From contig NC_068570.1 in assembly GCF_025698545.1 (NCBI RefSeq), forward strand, positions 53,773,924 through 53,837,923: 64,000 bases of DNA, in the 5' to 3' direction. Below the pieces are notes generated by a model. That model did not search any database, was not told the DNA's origin, and worked only from the letters and a program-made list of their open reading frames with translations. Source of the stretch: Gossypium raimondii (lineage: Eukaryota; Streptophyta; Magnoliopsida; Malvales; Malvaceae). Shown here piece after piece: positions 11,380 through 21,572 of this stretch; the stretch's first letter is position 1; every line of letters begins with the position of its first letter. The translations under genes and the position numbers were made by a program.

Positions 11380-11710
11380 AAGATGTCACATCCAGTAAGT
11401 TAGGACACAACACCTTGTATTTTAGAGAGTAAGCTTGCATTTTCATTTTTTATTGAGACCTCATTTATTTTTAATTTCAAAGGGATATTCAGTTACTTAG
11501 AATCAACGAAGAAAATCGAAACCCAGTAAGTTAGGGCACGATTTCTCGAATTTTCTAAATATAGAATATTGCCTTTATTCTTGAAATTTTATGTTTTGGA
11601 AATTTAAAAGGATATTTTGCTATTTAGGTTTAACGAGAAAATCGAGGCCCAGTAAGTTAGGGTACAATTTCTCGAATTTCTAAACGCAAAACATTGCCTT
11701 GTTTAAAAAA
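11380..11710 (-). repeat. Three-copy tandem repeat in element A LTR
   Basis: The phrase CCAGTAAGTTAGG recurs near 11393, 11523 and 11650 (period about 128 bp), each time followed by a TTTCTCGAATT-like stretch and a TTGCCTT-like end. The solo LTR has the homologous array (CCCTAAGGTGCTGGG on plus) at 23,385-23,690. Confidence 0.75.
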
Positions 11711-12670
11711 ATTTCTTTTTGATGTATGGTGTTAATATGCATAGCAAAACAATAATGAATATGATGGCATAAAAACAACACGAGTAATAGCAACGAAAAT
11801 AAGATTATTAAATATAAATAATAGTGAAAATGAAGATAAATAAATAAATAACGAATAGATGTAAAAAAACGTATATACATGAATGTACACAAAATTATGA
11901 AAATATGAAAATCTATGTACATATACGTATTGTGAGATTATTAAATATAAAAATATATGTAAATATGTATACATGTATAGGTATATGAATTAAAATATGT
12001 AAATAGATAAGTACATATATATGCATGTAGAAAATATGAAATATAAAAATATATTTAAAATAAATAAAGAATATATACGTATGTATATATAAATTATAAG
12101 ATATAGTAAGAAATGTATATGAATATATATACATACATATATATTAGAGAAAACGTAACGTGTATATATTTATGAAAATAAAAATATGTATATAGATATA
12201 TAGGTATGTACATAAGTTGTAAAATATATAAAATGTATATAAGTATATATATGTACGAAAATTTAAATAAATATAAATAAATAGATAACAATAATAATAA
12301 TGTAATATAATAATAATAATAATATTAAAATAACTAATTTAATGATAAAATAACTAAAATAACAAATAAGGGATTAAATTGAAAACTAAACTAAAATTTA
12401 GGGGCGAATCGCAAACAAATAAAATGATTTGGGGCTGAAATACGAGATATTTAAAGGCTGGGGGGACTGAAATGAGGCACGCACAAAGTACGGAGGACTG
12501 ATCGGGAAATATGCCCAAGTCCTGAAGCGCCGCATTTATGCGCGGACTAAATTGGAGCAGACGAAAAATTATGCGGCCAAAATTAAAAGAATTGAAAGGC
12601 TACATGGAACGTGTCGCAGAATTAGAGGGACCAAAAGCGCAAATAAACCATTAGGGCAAAGTGCGCAGGT

Positions 12671-12760
12671 CTCCCCTTTAAACGGCGCCGTTTTCATCAC
12701 TATAAAAGCAAAAATTTTCACTCCCTCTGCAGTTTCACTTTCTTGCAAAAAAAATTGAAA
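12671..12760 (+). promoter_or_regulatory. Promoter-like block antisense to element A in its LTR
   Basis: A 14-bp perfect palindrome (AAACGGCGCCGTTT, 12680-12693) is followed by a TATA box (TATAAAAG, 12701-12708), a pyrimidine-rich start-like region and then a GC-rich stretch to about 13,200. It points opposite to the element. The solo LTR has the same order on its antisense strand. Promoter activity is inferred. Confidence 0.4.
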
Positions 12761-13229
12761 AAATAAAAGGGAGGCTTCCCCTTTTCTGTTTGGGTTCCAG
12801 GCCCAGTCGCCGTCGTTCCTCCTCACCGCCTGGTGGCCAGAGCCATGCGAGGGCGTCTCCCACCAGCGCTTTGGAGATCGTTCAGAGACCAAGGCTTCGA
12901 AACGGGGAAACGAGGGGAAAACGGAAAGCCTTTGCCTCTTCCTAAACTTGCGTCCGACGACGGCAAAGGGCCGACGATGACGGCGAAGGGATTTAGGTGA
13001 GTCTTTCTTCCCCTTTTCCCTTTTTTTCTTTTTATTAAAAAAATAAATAAATAAACCCTAAATAAATGGTGACCTTTCGGCCTCAACACCCCTTCAATCA
13101 CGGTCTAAGCGAAACCTTAAAGGCTTCCGTGACCCCGACAAACGGAGAAGATCTCCGACGGTGGTCTATGGTCGATCTTCAGGTACGTTTCAAAACCTCT
13201 TTTCTATATTTATTTTGGTTATTATTCTT

Positions 13230-14450
13230 ATCTTGCCGAAAGCCACTTGACACTCCTCGTTCCATTCTCTCGGATTATGTTTTCGGAAGAGTCGAAAAAT
13301 TGGATCACACTGATTGGTAAGTTGGGCAACGAATCAAGCAATGTAATTCAACCTTCCTAAAAATCCTCTGACTTCCTTTTGTGTGCGCGGGGGAGGCAGT
13401 TCTTGTATAGCTTTTATCTTGTCTAGATCAACCTCGATGCCTCTCTCACTAACAATGAAACCTAGCAATTTTCCAGAGGTAGCCCCAAACGTACATTTGG
13501 CAGGGTTAAGCTTCAACTGGAGCTTTCTTAGCCTTTTAAACAGCTTCTTGAGATTCCCAACATGCTCTTTTTCTTCCCAAGATTTGGAAATCATATCATC
13601 GACATAAACTTCTATTTCTTTATGCATCATGTCATGGAACAACATCACCATGGCTCTGTGATATGTTGCCCCAGCATTCTTCAATCCGAACGGCATCACT
13701 TTATAGCAGAACATTCCCCATATTGTAACGAATGTAGTTTTCTCCATATTTTCGGGAGCCATCTTAATCTGATTATAACCCGAGAAACCATCCATGAAAG
13801 AAAACAATGAATGATGTGCTGTGTTATCTACCAACGTATCGATGTGTGGCAAAGGAAAATTGTCCTTAGGGCTTGCTCGATTCAAATCACGATAATCCAC
13901 GCACATTCATACCTTGCCATCTTTCTTCTGTACCGGGACTATGTTAGCTACCCATTCCGTATATTTAGAGACCTGTAAAAAGCCAGCATCATATTGTTTC
14001 TTAACCTCATCTTTTATCTTTAACAGCATTTTAGGTCTCATCCTTCTTAATTTCTGCTGAACGGGCTTGTATTCTGGTTTTAATGGGAGCCTGTGGACCA
14101 CCACATCCTCATTCAACCCTGGCATATCCTGATATGACCAGGCAAATACATCTTTGTACTCACAGAGCAAGGCGATCAAATTCTGTTTGGTGTTCTCTAA
14201 AATGGAAGTCCCTATCTTCACCTCTTGTTTTTTTCTTCACTTCCCAAGTTCAGAGTCTCAACAGATTCTTGATGGGGTAAAATCTGTTTCTCTTCTTTTT
14301 CAACCATTCTTAGTAAGTCAGAATGCGGGACACAATTTTCAGCATCTTCCTTAGCTTCGAATTCTCCTAAACAAACAGCCTTCTCGAAATCGATTTCAAG
14401 ACTTGTAACGGAATTGTTCATGCTATGGACATCTGAGCACCTGAAAGGTG
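13230..14450 (-). pseudogene. Element B reverse transcriptase fragment
   Basis: Open pieces 13334-13906 (190 aa) and 13907-14221 (104 aa) share a frame, split by a stop that fits CGA-to-TGA. The piece at 14218-14601 is in another frame and carries the upstream linker. The RT box YVDDM and FSFMDGFSGYNQI are intact, followed by GFIVSERGIEVD and QKEVRGFLGRLNYI. It aligns throughout with element A RT (3230-4450). Homology to A continues weakly to about 13,230 and then stops abruptly. Confidence 0.85.
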
Positions 14451-15110
14451 AATGAGAAAGAAAACTATAGAGGAGCATCAAAGTACTGGAATCTACACAC
14501 ACAATGTTATGGAGTGATATGATATATATATAGGAGAAAGCTATGAGAAGCGGTAATAATTGCAACACTAATTGAAATGAAAAGACCATGACAAAATGCA
14601 TCTTTATTAATTTTCATTGAAATGATAAAGAGCAAACATAAGCTCTTACAAAAGGAATACCATTATTTAGGAACACACAAAATAATGGAGAATTAATATT
14701 GGGCATTACTCTGGAGAGGACTTAGAAACTATAATGAGGTCCACAGCAGTCCAATTGTTCAAAACATATCCTAGAGGACAAGGGTGTATCATTTAAACAT
14801 CTTCAATTGTATCACTTTCGTTGAGCTCAGCATACATAGCTCTAGCTCTTAGATGCGTTCTATAAGAATAACGTGATTCCAGACTTGTAGTGTCACAACT
14901 GTGGATTATATTGTTTTAGTCTCAGTGAATGATTAGGGTGATATGTACATGCAATGAATGAATGAATGAATGACAAATGGATGCTAGTCATGCGTAAATA
15001 TGCAAAAAGTGGTGTTGATTTTAAGATAGCCCCATATTTTGGCGTTTCAATTATCAAAAGAGTCGATTACAAAATATTTTGTTGATGAAGATGCCCCTAG
15101 TGTTTGAGTC
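14451..15110 (-). other. Element B intron-like region and deletion junction
   Basis: On the minus strand an acceptor-like CACCTTTCAG lies at about 14,441-14,450, directly before RT-linker coding sequence, as in element A. The stretch CAGTCCAATTGTT at 14,746-14,758 matches the end of the protease ORF in element A (CAGTCTAATTGTT at 4,740-4,752). The segment beyond it leads, without gag or most of ORF1, to the ORF1 start at 15,111. A short (GAAT)n run lies near 14,955-14,975. Confidence 0.55.
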
Positions 15111-15314
15111 TCATTGTTTCCAGATTCTAGTCAAATCTTCGAGGTTATTCTGTAAAGCATTCGAAGTCATATGCTCAGGAAGATCGGAGATATATCTTTC
15201 TTTTAAACTATCCCCTTTTGCTTTTTGGGTCCTCAAAGACCAGTCTCGGACTACGACATTTTTCTCGGTTACTTGTGTAATTGACTCCTCCATCAGAAAC
15301 CCGTTTTTGGCCAA
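15111..15314 (-). pseudogene. Element B ORF1, N-terminal fragment
   Basis: 67 aa, truncated. Its KNGFLMEESITQVTEKNVVVRDW and KGDSLKERYISDL regions align with residues 24-70 of the element A ORF1. The reading stops within what would be the first sixth of the protein, next to the internal deletion. Confidence 0.75.
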
Positions 15315-16260
15315 TCTCTAATCAACACCTTCCTAATGAGATGTCTACGATGCATGATGAAAAATAAAATGAAGAATAAATAATCTTGGTTAGAGATCAC
15401 AACATATATAAACAGAAGAAAGAAGAAAATTAAAGACTATGGAAAATTTAACAGATTAAGCTATTCATCATGCAATTTGATGGAAAGGACCCGCATTTTT
15501 TTGCCCCAACATGCTTTACAAGAAACCTACCCCACATACCCTCAGACAATCTATCCGGCCAAATTTATTAAACAGACTCAATTCATTTGCAAATAAGTGT
15601 AACTGTAAAAGAAATAAAAGGTAAGAGGCGTTTCTCCCGTGTACTTATTTTGGTAACTATCAAACGGACAGAGGTTCGGCATGGCTCTAATTGGGTGGCT
15701 CGTACGGTTCACTATATGTGGTTTTGGTTCTAGAAAGGTACTCGATTTATCCATACTGTCACCTACTAAGGTTAGTATGGAGCCTCGGTCATCACCCATC
15801 CCAGGCTCACGAGCTCAATTCGAGGGATTACATTTACTTATGTCTATGCGGAGGGACGAGTTAACTCACGAAAGCATAAGTCATATGTAAACGGAAGTAT
15901 TTCACTAGCTTGTGCGGAAGGACGAGTTAACTCACGAAGGCGTAGCATTTACTTCCACTTAAACGGACGGAGCCCGGGTAGAGAGCTCATGTTATGCAAG
16001 AATGCAAGTGCACAGTGTGTGGGGAGAAACTCACAAACCTTTTAATTTTTTTATTTTTACTAAAAACCAAACTAAAAAACGTAAAACTTAGAGCTAAAAA
16101 CAAAAAAAAAACAAGTTAGAAAACATTAATTTAAAAATTGAATGCAGATGCATGACTTTTCAAAAATAAAATTCAGGGATCACGATTAAAAATTAATTTG
16201 AACAGAGAATTTTAAAAATTTTGACAACACGCGTTTAACATCAGACTCGACTCTCAAAAA
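15315..16260 (-). other. 5' leader of element B with two stem-loops
   Basis: Non-coding leader homologous to that of element A. The paired units are at 15837-15880 (outer stem CTTATG/CATAAG) and 15893-15956 (outer stem GGAAGT/ACTTCC). Both share an inner GAGTTAACTC palindrome and the core CTCACGAA. Confidence 0.6.
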
Positions 16261-16261
16261 C

Positions 16262-16280
16262 GTCCCCAGTGGAGTCGCAA
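16262..16280 (-). other. Primer-binding site of element B
   Basis: The minus strand reads TTGCGACTCCACTGGGGAC two bases after the LTR end. This is the element A site with one G missing and one substitution, so priming may have been impaired. Confidence 0.75.
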
Positions 16281-16282
16281 GC

Positions 16283-18262
16283 TGTAGCGACCTAAAAATT
16301 TTCGGCACGGGCGCTAATCAAAGTAATTATTGAAAACTTGAAAACCGAATCTCGATTTTATTTGAAAAATGAGTCGCCACCGATCTTTTTTCCTAGGTGT
16401 GATCGGACACCTAATAAATTCTCTTTTTAGAAAAAACTTATTTTTAAATTTTTTTTAAAAAAGAGGAGATTTTAGGTCTACGTGAAAATCCAGAGAAAAT
16501 TAGAGTTCGGGAGTCGGTTACACGCGAGGAAGGTATTAGCACCCTCGCGACGCCCAAAATTTGTATCTCGTTAAACGCACGTTGTCTTAATTTTCAAAAA
16601 TACGAGTTCAATTTAATATTTAATCGTAATCCGATTAAAACACGAGAATTTTTTTTAAAACACGAGAATTTTGGAAACAATTGTTTTAAAAAAACGAAAA
16701 TTTATGAAACACGAGATTTTTTTTGAAAACACGAAAATTTTTAAAACACTGAAATTTTTGAAAACACGAGGATTTTTGAAACACGAGAATTTTCTGAAAA
16801 CATGAACAATTTTGAAAATTGGAATTTTTTGAAAACACGAAAAATTTTCTGATTTTTTATTAAGTACGTATCGTATTTAACACTAATCGGTGATATTCAC
16901 TCAACAGAGCAATGAAATCAACGAATTAGTGTCAAATCGATTCGTTACTTTATTTTGAAAACACGAGAATTTTTCGAAGACACGAAAATTTTGAAACCCG
17001 AGGATTTTTTTGAAAATACGAATTTTTTGAATATTTTTTATTTTTAAAAGGGCGTATCGAGTTTAACACAAACCGGTGATATTCACCCAACATAGCGATG
17101 AAATCAACGATTTTATGATAAATCGATCCGTTGCCTTATTTTTTAAAATTATTTAAAATAAAATAAAATAAAATTAAAATTGAATTAAATTGAAAATATA
17201 AATACAAAAATATAAAATGCATAAAATGCTAAAAATATTAAAATGAAATAACATAAAAATACGAGCATTAAATTAAAAGTGAAATAAACGAAATTACCGA
17301 AAAATCTAAAACGCGAGCTTCACCGAATGGGTTACACAAATTGAATTTTACTTTTCTTTTTCTTCTTTTTTTTTTCTTTTTTTTTTTTTTTTCTTTTTCT
17401 TCTCTCTTCTTTCGGCTCGCTTCTTTTGGGCTCTTTGGGCCATTAGTCGCCTAGCCTCTTCTTCTTCTTTGAAATTTGGGCGTCTGGCGTGCTCTTGCAT
17501 CATGGTTGTTGAGTGAAATTCTTTGGACATTGCAGATATGTTGGGCTCAAATCTTTGTTGGGTTGGCTGCTTTTTTTTTTTTTCTTTTTTTCTTAAATTT
17601 TTTTTGGTGAAATTTCTTCTTTGGGTTTCTTGGGTCGCGAGTCGGGTTGTCGGATCGGGTCGGGTCGGTTTGACCTGGCTATTAATTATTTTTCTTTTTC
17701 TTTTTCTTTCTTCTTCTTTTTCCTTCTTTCTTTCTCTTTTTTCTTTCTTCTTCTCTGATCGGCCTCCTTCACGCCGTCCCTGCACCGCTGTCGCTCCTCC
17801 CCTCTTTTCCTTTCTTTCCTCTTCCTCTTCCTCCTTCTTTTTGCTGCTGAAATTTTTTTTTGAAACTTTCTTTTTTTTGATTTTGTCAGGCCTCTATTTT
17901 TGGGGTTTTAAGCCCAATTTATAGATGTTTTTCTCTTCCTTTTTGCAGAGATTAGGTGGCTAGGGGAGAGGGAGGCCATGCATTAGGCCGGTGGCTGGAA
18001 ATCACGGGGGTAGGTGTGCAAGTTGCTGCCAGAAGGACTAAACTGCAATTTTAGTAAATTTTCTGGGGCTAAAACAAATTTTGAGAAAATTTAGGGGTCA
18101 AAATGTAATTTTGAAAAGTTGGTGGGTCAAAATGTAATTTCAAAAAGTTCAGTGGTCAAAATGTATTTTTTTGATTTTTTATTTTTTGAAATTTTTTTTG
18201 AATTTTTTTAAATATATATATATATAAACACGACAAAACCCGGACAAAATTTAGTGCTTACA
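16283..18262 (-). repeat. 5' LTR of element B
   Basis: On the minus strand it starts TGTAAGCACT at 18262 and ends GGTCGCTACA at 16283, giving perfect TG...CA ends and 1,980 bp. The end next to the primer site resembles the element A LTR (shared blocks at 16371-16412 and 16505-16566), but the rest is divergent. It includes two copies of a repeat (near 16,865-16,950 and 17,045-17,135: GGTGATATTCAC then ATGAAATCAACGA). Many degenerate copies of ACACGAGAATTTT lie at 16,630-17,030, and a long polypyrimidine tract at 17,341-17,905. The Lys/Glu-rich ORF opposite that tract is low complexity. Confidence 0.85.
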
Positions 18263-18285
18263 CATTGAAAAAAGAGATTTAAAAA

Positions 18286-18637
18286 ATGATTCCACCTCAG
18301 ACCCATTTGAATTTAGCAGATAACAGCGGGACCCGAGAATTGATGTGTATTTGAGTCATAGGAGCTAGTAATCACCGATATGCTCATATTGGTGACGTTA
18401 TTATTGCTGTGATCAAGGAAGCATTACCAAATACACCTCTAGAAAGATCAAAAGTGATCAGAGCTGTAATTGTACGTACTCGTAAAGAACTCAAAAGCGA
18501 CAACGATATGATAATATGATATGATGACAATGCTGCCGTTGTCATTGATCAAGAAGGAAATCCAAAAGGAACTTAAATTTTTGGTGTAATCCCCCGGGAA
18601 TTGAGACAATTAAATTTCACTAAAATAGTTTCATTAG
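18286..18637 (+). pseudogene. rpl14: Nuclear copy of plastid rpl14 (NUPT)
   Basis: The reading from ATG at 18286 is colinear with chloroplast ribosomal protein L14 for about 117 of the usual 122 codons, with no indel. Recognisable stretches are [59 protein letters not shown] and RELRQLNFTKIVSL. Three in-frame stops (two TGA, one TAA) fall where plastid L14 has arginine and fit decay of CGA codons. The last few codons are replaced by unrelated sequence. The copy starts 24 bp from the LTR of element B, so that element may have inserted in or beside a larger plastid insertion. It cannot make L14. Confidence 0.93.
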
Positions 18638-19504
18638 GCATTTCACGCCTAGTGCTACCATTTTTCTTCACATAACCACACCTAACCAAAATCCACAAAC
18701 CTGATACCACATACCAATACTAGCCCAAGTGAAAAAAAAAATCAACACATAAAACGCAAAACCAATCCAATTCCCCAAACCCAAAACAAGTCCAAAGTAA
18801 CCCAAAAGAAAAAAAATGAGAAAGGGCCAAATGGCCAAATGTGGCCCAAGAAAGAAAAAAAATGAGAGAAAACCCAAACAAAAAAAAAAAGAAAAACACT
18901 CCTCAAGCCTGTAAACCCCCACCCTTCTTCATACTTCTTTCTTCCTTCTTCTATTTAAAAACCCTAAGCCCATTACTACCTTCCCAACCATCACCATCAT
19001 CGCCTAACACCACCATGGCACCGATTAATCACCAATTCTTTTCTTTTTCTTCTTTCCTCGTACAACAACACCAAGCTAGCACCAAATGGCACCGTTTTAC
19101 GAGCACCGTCGCTCGTGTCCTTTCTCTCTCACTTCTATCGACCTTGGACATCACAAAACCGTCGCGATCTCGATATTTCTCTCCTCGCCGATCTACTCTC
19201 TTTTCCTTGCCGTAACGCCACCTCACCTCTTATTTATTCCACTATCGAACCTCTCCTCCTCTTTAGAAATTGCTATCACCTCAAGCCTGAATGATCGTTG
19301 CTCTGTTCAACTTCCCCTAACCCAAACGTCGCCATCCGCCACCGGGAGATCACCGTTGTGAGCAACCGTAATAGACATCATTTCTTTCGCAAACCCAAAC
19401 ACAAACTATGGTGTGCACTAGAAACCAAGTGGCCTACGGATTCCCAGTCTCTCTTAATCGCGGTCGAAACTGATTTTTGGCTCCTTCAGTTATTGATTTA
19501 GACA
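18638..19504. other. Spacer with a promoter-like stretch
   Basis: No gene recognised. A plausible TATA-like TATTTAAAAACCC lies at 18,952-18,964. An ATG in good context (CACCATGGC, 19,014) opens a Ser-rich 67-codon ORF without recognisable domain. This may be the decayed 5' end of the retroelement ORF that follows. Confidence 0.35.
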
Positions 19505-20859
19505 ATGAAGACTCAAATCGAGAAAGAATGCTCTCACAGCAGTTTCGCTACTCCCAAAAGGTCGATTCCTAACTTACAACCTATTTTACCTTTACTAACG
19601 TACTATGCAAGTTACTTAGACGAGGCTGGGACTTCTAACAACCATGGCAAAGGTCCTTCGAATAGAAATGAACATGTTCCTCAAAGTCGAACATGGTTGT
19701 CCAACACTCGAACACATCGACCATCACTTGATAAACCAATAACATCTCCATATAGTAGTATTAAAGCTGCTGAAAATTCGAGCCCACCACCCGACTTGCC
19801 TAAAGAAAATGTTCAACCACCCCGAGACGGTCAACGTAATAGGCGAGGTTGTACCCACACTATACCGAAGAAACACGACTTCGAGGGTCTCTAAACTTTG
19901 CAACCGCAGAGCATCGCACAAGATACGACGACATTCGAAAACGACCACTCTTGATCTGTAAGAAAATTGATCTTTACACTCTTGACATGCTTAATATACA
20001 TGATGTTAAATTAAACTATTTTGATGTTATTGGTTAGAATTCGTTTACGAATATTTCATGTGTTGGGTATTATGAACTAGCCTATGAGTTCTATGCAATG
20101 TTTAGTTTCAATATTAATGCATTGCAAACTATTGAAACTCGAGATGTTATCTATTTTCGGTTACTTGGTAAGGATTTTAAGATGTCAATTTCAGATTTTA
20201 ACATTGCTATAGGTTTCGCTGACCCTAACGAGGTTCAAGCTTATTCATATCATACTGCTTTATTGGATATACCAAGTAATTTTAATGCTAATGATGCTTA
20301 CTCTATTTTAACTCAACCTAGGAATCATCTTTACAATCCTAAGACATCTAAGGACTTGTCAGTGCACGAACCAACTTTAAGATATATTCATCAGTTTTTA
20401 GCTTTTAGCTATTCAAGCTTAAATGATTCATCATCTATTTTAACCAAGACAGAGTTATTCTTCTTATGGTGTATGCATTTTGGATATAAGGTTAATTTAA
20501 TATATTAGATTGCACGGAATTTTCATGTTGATTTACGCTCTAATCGACCACTCATTCTTGGGTCATATATTATAAATTTAATCTCTCAACTTTTTCCTTC
20601 TGAATTCAATTTTTCCTCCTTTACATGTGCATATACTATGAATCATATAGATGAGTATTGTTTGGATTCTATGGGTTTGCTTGCTGACACCCCTACTGCA
20701 TATTATTTTGTTCCTCCAAGTATGCGAACTGCTCGCAATAATAGGGTCTTTCGCCAACGTCACAACTTCACTACTAGGGAGCCAGAGGAGCAGCCTCCTT
20801 CATCTGTAGAGCAATGCTTAAGCTGCATCAAAGCTCACCTTGAAACAATGGAAACCTAA
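19505..20859 (+). pseudogene. Degenerate Athila-like retroelement ORF (env-like / plant transposon protein domain)
   Basis: From about 19,845 to 20,859 one frame runs through with two TAG stops (20,035-20,037 and 20,506-20,508). A frameshift near 19,845-19,850 joins it to the 129-aa piece at 19,505-19,894. The pattern is RTRYDDIRKRPLL, then YELAYEFYAMFSFNI, VIYFRLLGKDFKMSISDFNIAIGF and the late WCMHFG. It resembles the 'putative plant transposon protein' domain found in Athila-type elements (RYxxLxxRPLL ... FRLxGxxxxxSxxEFxxALGF). Both stops sit where tryptophan is plausible, so TGG-to-TAG is likely. The tail from about residue 330 (TREPEEQPPSS) is a low-complexity linker. A host gene is less likely. 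Confidence 0.6.
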
Positions 20860-21572
20860 GTCTCCACGACTCTCGTCATCTTACAAAGTAGTCACTCCCA
20901 ATGCTGGCAACCACGCTAGATATACACAGGGAGTATACTTGACACTTCTCTCTACTTACTTTAATTCTTATACAATATGCTTGAGGTCAAGTATAGGCTA
21001 AGTAAGGGGATTTTATAGTATGTTTATTTTGCAAATTTTACGTGTTTAAATCAATTAGTTCTTGAAATAATTCCTGCTAAATTGATGATTTTATGTTTAA
21101 TTCTGTCAAGAACGAAATTCGGATGCTTTAATTCAAAAACAATAACAACAAAATAATAACGAAATGGTAACAAAAACAACTTATTCAGGCCGGGCCAAAA
21201 AAATCTACCTTAGGCCAGTTCCCTTTAGAAAACGAGCTTTATTTTTTTGTCCAAACCCATTTTTCAAGCCTATATTTTTGCCCAAACCCTTTCATTCTTC
21301 GGACAAGCCTTCGGACTTGAGCAGATAACTCGGTCCATGATCAAATCTACTCACAAGCTGATTGAATTTTGGTTTTATATTTTTAAAACATATTTATTTT
21401 ATTTTGTATTATAAAATCTCAATTTGAACTTAAAGTTGAATTTAAGCTTAGCATAAATAATCAAGTTTAAAATGAAAGATGTGAATTTAAACTTATTTTA
21501 TACCTTCAATTTGAATTGAGTTTAATCTTGAACTACTATAAATTAAGCTCGAGTCAACTAGATTAAACCCGT
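20860..21572. other. Retroelement-derived spacer
   Basis: 20,925-21,015 has the AGTATA...AAGTAAGGGGA style seen downstream of Athila ORFs, possibly a polypurine tract. 21,186-21,345 (GGCCGGGCC, then CCAAACCC and GCCCAAACCC) is a worn copy of the GC-rich MITE family found intact at 48,812-49,170. No gene. Confidence 0.4.

Larger units (their letters stand above)
1..13215 (-). mobile_element. Element A: degenerate Tat/Ogre-type Ty3/Gypsy LTR retrotransposon, left end outside window
   Basis: All coding parts lie on the minus strand in the order 5' LTR, primer-binding site, leader, ORF1, gag, protease, RT, RNase H, archaeal-type RNase H, integrase. RT before integrase marks Ty3/Gypsy. The extra ORF1 before gag, the second RNase H and a probable intron between protease and RT are the known marks of the Tat/Ogre lineage. 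Reading frames are broken by many stops and some frameshifts, so this copy is not autonomous. The 3' LTR would lie left of position 1. The right boundary, near 13.2 kb, is uncertain because element B's RT sequence begins at about 13,230 with no recognisable LTR end between them. Confidence 0.9.
11003..13215 (-). repeat. 5' LTR of element A (right border approximate)
   Basis: The minus strand ends in GGTGTCAACA at 11003, just before the primer site, so this is the 5' LTR. The sequence matches the solo LTR at 21573-24044 in reverse orientation, most strongly over 11003-11290. At the far end the expected TG terminus (TGTAGAAGCC in the solo LTR) is not found before element B's RT begins near 13,230, so the U3 tip is deleted or diverged. 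11,720-12,340 is very AT-rich low-complexity sequence; long ORFs on the minus strand there (Y/I/F only) are artefacts. Confidence 0.8.
13216..18262 (-). mobile_element. Element B: internally deleted relative of element A
   Basis: Minus-strand Ty3/Gypsy element keeping a 5' LTR (16283-18262), primer site, leader, the first about 65 codons of ORF1 and an intron/RT segment. The rest of ORF1, gag and protease is missing between about 14,650 and 15,110. RNase H and integrase are absent because element A's LTR adjoins at about 13.2 kb. If A inserted into B, the missing half of B would lie left of this window. Confidence 0.8.

Noticed and set aside
11680..12291. Several minus-strand ORFs rich in Tyr, Ile and Phe
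   Set aside because: They arise from TATA/ATGTATA low-complexity DNA inside the LTR and have no domain.
12552..13320. Plus and minus ORFs in the GC-rich part of the element A LTR
   Set aside because: They are short, overlap in opposing frames and have no family resemblance. I kept only the promoter-like module.
17348..17924. Lys/Glu-rich (minus) and Phe/Ser-rich (plus) ORFs
   Set aside because: Both come from the polypyrimidine tract of the element B LTR.
18286..18637. Functional rpl14 or plastid contig
   Set aside because: Three in-frame stops and nuclear retrotransposons on both sides.
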